Part shown: one piece after another, positions 18,021-24,386 of the stretch | Layout of the letters: each line of letters starts with the position of its first letter | Numbering within the stretch: position 1 is the stretch's first letter | From: Desulfosarcina alkanivorans | GTDB lineage: Bacteria > Desulfobacterota > Desulfobacteria > Desulfobacterales > Desulfosarcinaceae | Assembly (NCBI RefSeq): GCF_009688945.1 | Contig: NZ_AP021874.1 | Location: 7,048,001-7,112,000, forward strand | Length of the DNA stretch: 64,000 bases | Reading direction: 5' to 3' | Translations under genes and position numbers: made by a program | The notes under the pieces: model-generated | What the model saw: the letters and a program-made list of their open reading frames with translations, nothing else | Told to the model about the DNA's origin: nothing | The model's database searches: none

Positions 18021-19307
18021 CTACAGCCCGTAATTCGCCAGGTCCGGCCCCAGATAGGCGCGTTCGTTTTCGCCCAGGATGCCCATGGCCAGGCACATGA
18101 TGGTCCACAGGTGCAGCACCTGGTAGCCGCCGCCGTAGTGATGCCCCATGTCTTCGATCTGGCTGTGGCAGTTGTGGCAGGGGGCGATGACATAGGTCGC
18201 ACCGGTGGCCATGACCTGATCGAACTTGATTTTGCCATAGGCCCGGCGCTCTTCGGTAAAACCGCCCTGCAAGGCGCCGCCACCGCCGCCGCAGCAGTAG
18301 TTGTTGACGCCGCAGGGGACCATATCCACAAAGTTCTCCTCACCGACGACAGTCTTGACGACGAAGCGCAGTTCATCGGCCATCTCCTGGCGCAGGGTCT
18401 TTCTGACGATGTTGCAGGGATCCTGCACCGTGAACTTGATCTTGAGGTCCCGGTTCCAGTCCGAATTGACCTTGAGTTTTCCCTCCCTGATCCAGTTGGC
18501 ATAGAGCTGGATAATGGAGGTGAATTCGAAATTGTGGGGGATGTTGAACTTGCGCAATCCTTCCAGGATTGCAAAGTAGGAGTGCCCTCACTCGGTGTTG
18601 ACCACCATCTTGCAGCCCAGGTTGTTGTCAATGTGGTCGACGAACTCCTCCATGATATAGCGCCAGCCCTCCTCGTCGGCCAGAAACAGGCAGTAGTTCT
18701 CACCGGCCCACATCACCGAGGGATAGGTCCAGTCGGCACCCACCAGGTGAAGGATCTTCCACAAGGGGCCCAGTTCGTCCGGTTCGGTGACCGGTTCACG
18801 GGAGTTCTGGTTGATGGCCATGTATGCGCCCACCCGGTCCACGGACACCTGCAGGTCTTTGAACGCGGGCTGGTCCTCACGAATCTCATCGGCCACGTCC
18901 TCGACGGTCCAGATGAAATCCTCGGTGGGCACGCCCATGGCATTGCCGGCCCGGATGTGCTGGTCGCAGGATCCGCGGATGCCTTTGGGCCGCTTGTCCC
19001 GGGGCCAGGATCCGCGCATCTGGTAAACCAGCTTGGGGATGTTGATCTTCATGGGGCAGGCATTGACGCAGCGGGCGCACATGGTGCACACCCAGGCCCA
19101 TTTGGATCTTTTGACCTCCTCGTCCATGCCCAGGTTCACCATGCGCAGCAGTTTGCGCGGGTCCATATCCATCAGGCCCGATGCCGGGCAGCCTCCCGTG
19201 CAGGTCCCGCAGGTCATGCACAGGTCCAGCAGGGCATCGGGCACGTTTTCCAGCACCGCTTCCTTGAATTCACATTCCAGGTCATCCAGTTCGATGGGTG
19301 ATGTCAT
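18021..19307 (-). CDS. HdrC/HdrB-type fusion with one CCG domain, predicted selenoprotein
   Basis: Reading through TGA at 18588-18590 gives 428 residues. The N-terminal HdrC-like part has two 4Fe-4S clusters (C30, C33, C36, C40 in CMTCGTCTGGCP; C74, C77, C80, C84 in CTMCARCVNACP). The C-terminal part carries a CCG module: DPC near 298, PCGVNNYCCGGGGG near 331-344 and APCHNC near 376-380. The TGA is residue 240 in VNTE-U-GHSYFAILEGL; related CCG proteins such as DsrK/HmcF-type subunits have ECGH there. A perfect 8-bp stem with a GGA loop follows after 15 nt. The start at 19307 follows AGGAGG. It probably passes electrons between HdrA and a thiol or other acceptor. The alternative is a nonsense mutation. 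Confidence 0.85.
18554..18590 (-). promoter_or_regulatory. Candidate bacterial SECIS hairpin in hdrCB
   Basis: On the minus strand the TGA (18590-18588) is followed by 15 nt and the perfect stem GCAATCCT / AGGATTGC with loop GGA (18572-18554). It has the same CCTGGAAGG core and nearly the same spacing as the hairpin in mvhD. Confidence 0.72.
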
Positions 19308-19693
19308 AAGGCAACCTCCTTGGGTGGGCAGGCTGAAGGGTTTTAGGCTGAAGCCCAAAGGGGGCAGAGATCTTTCCGGCGCTTCTGCCTTAAGTCGAAA
19401 TGACGGTTTACCTATGAAAAACCGGCGATGCCGGTACACGAATCGTCGGGACGTGCTGTTGGCGCGATTCTGCAGATGAGCGATGAGCAGGAAGCGGTGT
19501 CGCCGGTCTACGATTGCCGTTGAACGCGTTGGAGAAACGGACCGGCCGATGCAGTTTTTCGCTGCATGTTCCAATGTGCGCGATGGGCGTGTTCCCGGAA
19601 TACGGCAGCGCTTCCGGGAAAGATGATGATTGTCAGGTGTTCAGGCTTCAAACGTTCCTTCATGGCATTGCCATCTCAGTGCCTGAATGGGTG
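19308..19693. other. Intergenic region between metF and hdrCB, 386 bp
   Basis: No coding sequence is supported. Its only clear element is the AGGAGG ribosome-binding site ahead of hdrCB. There is room for an internal promoter, but none is convincing. Confidence 0.35.
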
Positions 19694-20572
19694 CTATCTT
19701 ATTTTGGCTGCGTCCAGATACGGCTGAATCTTGTCAATCCCCCCCAGGGTGATGATATGCACGCCGTCGCAGATGTCGCGCAGGCCCCTGATGGTGTCGG
19801 CAAACAGTTCGACGCTGGCCTTTTTCTTGTCGGGCGCCTTGTCCAGTTTCTGGACGACCCAGTCAGGGATCAGGCCGGCCTTGAAGTGGCGGTTGATGAA
19901 ACGGGCCATGGCGGCATTTCTCAGCAGCATCACTTCGGCAATCACGGGGATGGCGAAGGTTTTGACCTGCTTGAGAAACCGCTGGAACTGATCCAGGTCG
20001 AAGATGGGCGTGGTCAGGAAATAGCCGGTGCCCAGTTCGCGCATGGTTTCCATTTCCTGCATCCCCTGTTTGGGCACATTTTTTCCCCAGAGGGATTCCA
20101 CCCCCGATCCCATGATGAACTCGACGCGTTGCTCCAGCGCTCTGCCGTCCACCGTGCGGCCGTCTTTCAGGTGCTCCAGGACCGACGCCAGCTTGCCCGA
20201 ATCCACATGGAAGAACATGGTCTCCTGCAGGCTTTCCCCGGAAATGCGATAGTCTTCGGTAAACACCAGCAGGTTTTCCACGCCGGTTTCGTGGGCCTGG
20301 GTCAGGTCTTTCTGCAGCTGGATGCGGTTCTTGTCCCGGGTGGTGGTCTGGTAGATGGCATCGAAGCGGTTCTGGTTGAGCAGTTCGCAGGTGCGGATAC
20401 TGTCACCCACCACGCCTTCCAGTTCCACCTCGGCAACGGAAACCCCGTCCATGCGGCCCCTGACCCGTTTCAGATTCTCCACCAGCGCTTCGGGGTCGTC
20501 GTCGCCCATGGGCGCCTGGATTTCCGAGGTGACCACAAATTTCTTTTTTTCCAGCGCTTCCTTGAGTTTCAT
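19694..20572 (-). CDS. metF: Methylenetetrahydrofolate reductase-like protein (MetF)
   Basis: 292 residues, the usual length of bacterial MetF. The TIM-barrel family features are visible: FVVTSEIQAPMGDD near the N-terminus (beta1 with the folate/acid region), VENLLVFTEDY (the equivalent of the LxLrGD strand), YFLTTPIFDLDQFQRFL and IPVIAEVMLLRN. It is a divergent relative, and no separate metV gene is present. The next genes downstream are hdrCB, hdrA and mvhD, as in the metF-hdr-mvhD clusters of acetogens, where methylene-THF reduction is coupled to an Hdr complex. In a sulfate reducer it would act in the Wood-Ljungdahl pathway in either direction. It is 41 bp downstream of the HTH-receiver gene. 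Confidence 0.82.
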   Translation of the reverse strand: MKLKEALEKKKFVVTSEIQAPMGDDDPEALVENLKRVRGRMDGVSVAEVELEGVVGDSIRTCELLNQNRFDAIYQTTTRDKNRIQLQKDLTQAHETGVENLLVFTEDYRISGESLQETMFFHVDSGKLASVLEHLKDGRTVDGRALEQRVEFIMGSGVESLWGKNVPKQGMQEMETMRELGTGYFLTTPIFDLDQFQRFLKQVKTFAIPVIAEVMLLRNAAMARFINRHFKAGLIPDWVVQKLDKAPDKKKASVELFADTIRGLRDICDGVHIITLGGIDKIQPYLDAAKIR

Positions 20573-20613
20573 GTTACGCCTCCTTATTGATGGCCGAAAC
20601 GCAGTTCGGGTCG

Positions 20614-21186
20614 CTATTTAAGGTCCAGCAGCCGGGCCACCTCCTCCTTGAGCTGGGGCAGGGGCAGGGGCTTGGAAAAACAGACGTCGGCGCCATGGTT
20701 TTTCATTTCCTTGAATTTTTCCTCATCCAGGTAGGCGGACAGGACGATGATTTTGGTTTCCCGGGTGTCATCGCTGGATTTGATCCTGCGGCACACTTCG
20801 TTGCCCTTGATGTCGGGCATCATGATGTCCAGGATCATCAGATGCGGGTGAAAGTGGTTGACCTGCAGCCCGGCCTCGAACCCGTCGGACGCGCTGATTA
20901 CCTCGTAGTCGAATTCGTCTTCCTCCAGGGCCTGTACGATGGTCTCGACGATAATGGGATCATCGTCGACCACCAGGATGCGCTTGCGCTCATCCTCGGC
21001 CTCCGTCTGTGGAACGGGGATGCCCTGGCGGTGCATGAACGCTTCCATATCGCCGCGCTTGATGCGGCGATGCCCGCCAACGGTTTTGTAGGCCTTGATG
21101 TGGCCGGCCTCGATCCAGTTGATGATGGTTTTCGAAGAAACATTGCAATACTTGCTGGCCTTGAAGACGGTGAGTGTATCCTCCAT
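20614..21186 (-). CDS. Excisionase-type HTH fused to a receiver domain
   Basis: 190 residues. Residues 1-55 form a MerR/excisionase-like winged helix (FKASKYCNVSSKTIINWIEAGHIKAY, then GGHRRIKRGD). Residues from about 70 are a receiver domain with the acidic pocket VVDDDP and phosphoacceptor Asp in LMILDIMMPDIKG, then SAYLDEE and the conserved KPLPLP. This inverted arrangement, DNA-binding domain first and receiver last, is unusual. It is the first gene of the metF-hdr block and may be a local regulator, with phosphoryl input from one of the PAS kinases downstream. That link is inference only. Confidence 0.85.
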   Translation of the reverse strand: MEDTLTVFKASKYCNVSSKTIINWIEAGHIKAYKTVGGHRRIKRGDMEAFMHRQGIPVPQTEAEDERKRILVVDDDPIIVETIVQALEEDEFDYEVISASDGFEAGLQVNHFHPHLMILDIMMPDIKGNEVCRRIKSSDDTRETKIIVLSAYLDEEKFKEMKNHGADVCFSKPLPLPQLKEEVARLLDLK

Positions 21187-21623
21187 TTTCCAATCCCTCC
21201 TTCAATCGCATGGGGTTGCCGTGACGGGTGAGACCTGTTGCGGTGTTAACGGCAGGGCCGCTGCCGGTCAATCATGGCGTGGGTGCTGAACAGCAAGGGG
21301 CGAGCGATCAAATGGGCGCGGGCAGCGTGGCGCAGGGTACAGGCGTGTCGGGCATCACTTCTACAGGTCCTGTTATCCTGTAAATCACGATGGCAAAAAC
21401 TTGTCAATAAAAAAATAAAAAAACTAAAATAAACAAAATAACAGAACCATAATTGGGTTATATTGGTATATTAATTATAGTAATTACAGTAATTATAGAT
21501 TTAAAAGAAACGACTGCCGGGCATGGTGTGGAAAACGGGGAGGTGGCCCGGAAAGACGGGCCGGGCTGCGGCGGAAGCGCCCATGGTGACGGGCGATGAG
21601 GTGGCGGTGTGAGGTGGTCCGTT
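21187..21623. other. A+T-rich intergenic region, 437 bp
   Basis: This divides the leftward metF-hdr block from the 21624 gene. The centre (about 21390-21505) is markedly A+T-rich against GC-rich surroundings. No gene is supported. It is the most likely site of the promoter for the leftward hdr operon. Confidence 0.5.
21471..21500. promoter_or_regulatory. Possible operator: iterated GTAATTAYA motif
   Basis: TAATTATAGTAATTACAG followed by TAATTATAG gives closely spaced direct copies of an approximate 9-10-bp unit that is also nearly palindromic. It lies about 290 bp upstream of the HTH-receiver gene. One helical-turn spacing would suit a DNA-binding protein, but simple A+T richness could also explain it. 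Confidence 0.3.
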
Positions 21624-22136
21624 TCAGGAATCGGTCGCCAGCCGGCATTCAAACCGCTGTTCGTTGACCTCGGTGCCCCACTGGGCGCCTTTTTGCTGGC
21701 ACGTCAGGCGGAACCCGACGCTTTCATACAGGTGCCGGGCGGCATCGAGCCCCTCAAATGTCCACAGGAAGATGGCCGGATATTTTCTGGCGACGCAAAA
21801 ATCCACGGCACGGGAGACCAGCTGCCGGCCTACGCCTTTTCCACGCAGGGCGTCGGAAAGGATGAACCATCGCAGGTGGGCGCCCCTTTGGGGGGCGCGG
21901 GCGCCGTCGATGGCCACCCCCCCTTCCACGCGGCCCCTGACGCTGGCGGTCCACAGGGCATCCCGCCGGGGATCATGGGTCTCGAGAAAGGCGGACAGTT
22001 CGGTGGCGACCTTGGCTTCGAAAAACAGGCCGAAACCCCAATGCCTCGCATAATAGCTGGCGTGCAGTTCGGCGATCCGGCCGATGGCTCCGGGCAGATA
22101 ACCCGTCTGGATGGTGACGGCTGAATCAGGCGCCAT
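21624..22136 (-). CDS. GNAT-family N-acetyltransferase
   Basis: 170 residues. The acetyl-CoA binding motif is visible as LRGKGVGRQLVSRAVDFC (R/Q-x-x-G-x-G/A), followed by IFLWTFEGLDAARHLYESVGFRL, the classical final helix of GNAT folds. The ATG at 22136 overlaps the end of the upstream ATPase gene by 11 bp, so the two are likely co-translated. The protein or small-molecule substrate cannot be told from sequence. Confidence 0.85.
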   Translation of the reverse strand: MAPDSAVTIQTGYLPGAIGRIAELHASYYARHWGFGLFFEAKVATELSAFLETHDPRRDALWTASVRGRVEGGVAIDGARAPQRGAHLRWFILSDALRGKGVGRQLVSRAVDFCVARKYPAIFLWTFEGLDAARHLYESVGFRLTCQQKGAQWGTEVNEQRFECRLATDS

Positions 22137-22827
22137 GGTCGAAAAAGTCCCTGTAGATTTTATAGTGCCGGGTCTGTTCGTAGGCCGTTTGCCTGATGGA
22201 CAGGTGATTGAAATCCAGGACCGACGCATTCGGGCAGCTCATCAGGATGGGTGAATGGGTGGAGATGATGAACTGGGCGTGGCCGGCGGCACTGGCTGCG
22301 GTCAATACGTCCAGCAGGTGAAGCTGGGTCTGCGGCGACAGGGCGGCTTCCGGTTCATCGAGAAAGTGAAGCCCCTTGACCCGGTAGATGGATTGGAAAT
22401 AGGCCATGCAGGATTGCCCGTGGGACTGGGTGACCAGGGATTGGCCGCCGAAATAGCCGAGCAGGTCCGGGTTGCCGGAGGCCCATTCATCGACCAGTTG
22501 GGAAAAGTTTCGGAACAGTTCGGGAGAGAAAAAAGACCCGGGCACCGGTCCATCGGTCCATTCGACGTCCATGGAAAGATGCAGCATGTTTTCATACCGG
22601 CTGGCCTTGTACCTGGCCCGGTGCATGCCTTCCCAGATGTGGATGTTGCACCGGCGGCAGATGGCCTTGAGCAGGGTCGATTTGCCGGTGCCGTTCTCGC
22701 CGGTGAATACGGTCACCGGCGTGGGCAGATCGATGGCCGTCGTGTGCCGGACGACGGGCAGATTGAACGGGTATGCCTCGGCGGTCGGAAATCGGTCCCG
22801 GGCGATGCTTATTTTTTTCAGGTGCAT
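22126..22827 (-). CDS. ABC-type AAA ATPase (OLD/RecF-like small ATPase)
   Basis: 233 residues. Walker A is VTVFTGENGTGKSTLLKAI; Walker B and the following Glu are GLHFLDEPEAALSP; the H-loop is IISTHSPILMSCPNA. The protein is short, with only a small insert between the Walker motifs, as in stand-alone AAA_21-type ATPases that act on DNA or in toxin-like modules. There is no transmembrane partner. It is the upstream gene of an ATPase-GNAT pair with overlapping reading frames. The start at 22827 follows GGAG. Physiological role unknown. Confidence 0.82.
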   Translation of the reverse strand: MHLKKISIARDRFPTAEAYPFNLPVVRHTTAIDLPTPVTVFTGENGTGKSTLLKAICRRCNIHIWEGMHRARYKASRYENMLHLSMDVEWTDGPVPGSFFSPELFRNFSQLVDEWASGNPDLLGYFGGQSLVTQSHGQSCMAYFQSIYRVKGLHFLDEPEAALSPQTQLHLLDVLTAASAAGHAQFIISTHSPILMSCPNASVLDFNHLSIRQTAYEQTRHYKIYRDFFDHGA

Positions 22828-23111
22828 ACAACACTCCAATGGGGGTGCCGCCGGCCGCCTGGCGGCTGCAGGGCGGGTGCCTTGGGTGTGACTTAAAGCC
22901 CAAAGCGCAACTTCTGTCAACACCGCCAGCCGGTCCCGCCCCCCTTTCCCCTGATCCGGCCTGCCGGTCCGCCAGCCGTGCAGGCAGCCGCCAGCAGGCG
23001 AAAATCGAATAAATTAAGCTTAACATCACGGCGCCAAAGGGGTATAAATCCCTGAACCGCCCTGTGTCGCGGCGGCAATGCAAAGTGGCCGGGGGTGCCC
23101 GGCAGCGGACC

Positions 23112-24347
23112 ATGAAAAAGACCATTGAACTGAAAATCGGCCGGAACCGGTTTCGGCTGCCATTGCCGGCGGCTGCGGATGTGCTGAACATTCGGGAACC
23201 GGAAAAAACGGTCTCGGCGGCCGGTTTTGCCGCGGACATGGACGGCCTGCTGGCCTCACAGCCCCCCGGCGGTTGCCGGGTGGCCGTGGTGGTGGCGGAC
23301 AAGACCCGGCTGTGCGCTTACAACCGGTACCTGCCGGTGCTGCTGGATCGCCTCGGCGCCCATGGTGCGAAGCCTGCGGATACCACCGTTTACATTGCCT
23401 ACGGCACCCATCCGGCCCAAAGCGATGCCGAGAGCCGCCATGCATACGGGGAGGTGTTTTCACGCTGCCGGTTCGTCCAGCACGATTGCACGGACGCGTC
23501 CCTTTTCACGGACCTGGGCCGCACCTCCCGCGGCACGCCCGTTCGCCTTCGCCGGGACATCCTCGAGGCTGACCGCCTGATCACCGTCGGCGCCGTATCC
23601 CACCACTACTTCGCCGGTTTCGGCGGCGGGCGCAAACTGATCTTCCCGGGCCTGGGATACCGGGCGGACATCTACCACAACCACGGCCTGTTCCTGGACC
23701 GGCAGCAGCGGACCCTTGCCCCGGGATGCCGGCCGGGGCGGCTGGACGGCAACCCCCTGGCCGAGGACCTGGCCGAGATCGAAGCACACCGTCCGGCCGA
23801 CATCGCCGTTCACGGCATCCTGAACAGCCAGGGCGTGGTCTGCCGTCTGATGGCGGGGCGCGGCGTGCCGCACTTCCGGCAGGCCTGCCAATGCCACGGG
23901 CGGAACTGCGAGACCGGCACCGCCGGCGGTTACGACACGGTGGTCGCCTCCTGCGGCGGGCACCCCAAGGACATCAACTTCATCCAGGCCCACAAGGCCC
24001 TGCACCATGCCGCCGCCTTCGTTAACGATCACGGCACCCTGATTCTTTTCGCCCGCTGCCGGGACGGCATCGGCTCCGAGACCTTTCTGCCCTGGTTCGA
24101 CATGGGCGGGTGGGACGCCGCCTTCGATCACCTCTCCAGCGCCTATCGGGGAAACGGCGGAACGGCCCTGGCGATGATGGAAAAAGCCCGGCGGATACGC
24201 ATTCTCCTGGTGACCGACCTGCCACCCGAAGTGTGCCGGACCATGGGTGCCGACAAAAGCGACGCCCGCTCGGCCGCGCACAGGGTCGCCCGGTGCCGCG
24301 GCTCCCTGGCCGTGATTCCCAATGCCAGCCTGCTGGTGAGACGATGA
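23112..24347 (+). CDS. larA: LarA-type nickel-dependent racemase family protein
   Basis: 411 residues, close to LarA length (about 425). Family motifs are VVADKTR near the N-terminus, YGTHPAQS (His of the first catalytic/nickel region) and GAVSHHYFAGFGGGRKLIFPG (the second catalytic His and the Lys that carries the pincer cofactor). LarA interconverts D- and L-lactate; paralogues act on other 2-hydroxyacids. It lies 39 bp upstream of an FAD/Fe-S D-lactate-dehydrogenase-like gene, which supports lactate as substrate. The ATG at 23112 is used; a GTG at 23064 in frame is possible. No larB/C/E cofactor genes are visible in this window. Confidence 0.82.
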   Translation: MKKTIELKIGRNRFRLPLPAAADVLNIREPEKTVSAAGFAADMDGLLASQPPGGCRVAVVVADKTRLCAYNRYLPVLLDRLGAHGAKPADTTVYIAYGTHPAQSDAESRHAYGEVFSRCRFVQHDCTDASLFTDLGRTSRGTPVRLRRDILEADRLITVGAVSHHYFAGFGGGRKLIFPGLGYRADIYHNHGLFLDRQQRTLAPGCRPGRLDGNPLAEDLAEIEAHRPADIAVHGILNSQGVVCRLMAGRGVPHFRQACQCHGRNCETGTAGGYDTVVASCGGHPKDINFIQAHKALHHAAAFVNDHGTLILFARCRDGIGSETFLPWFDMGGWDAAFDHLSSAYRGNGGTALAMMEKARRIRILLVTDLPPEVCRTMGADKSDARSAAHRVARCRGSLAVIPNASLLVRR

Positions 24348-24386
24348 CCCATCCGTTTATCCCGAACCGTCGACGAGGGCACAGAC

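Noticed and set aside
18588..18590. Reading hdrC and hdrB as two separate genes split by the TGA
   Set aside because: There is no ribosome-binding site or start near the TGA, the frame is continuous, and homology spans the codon.
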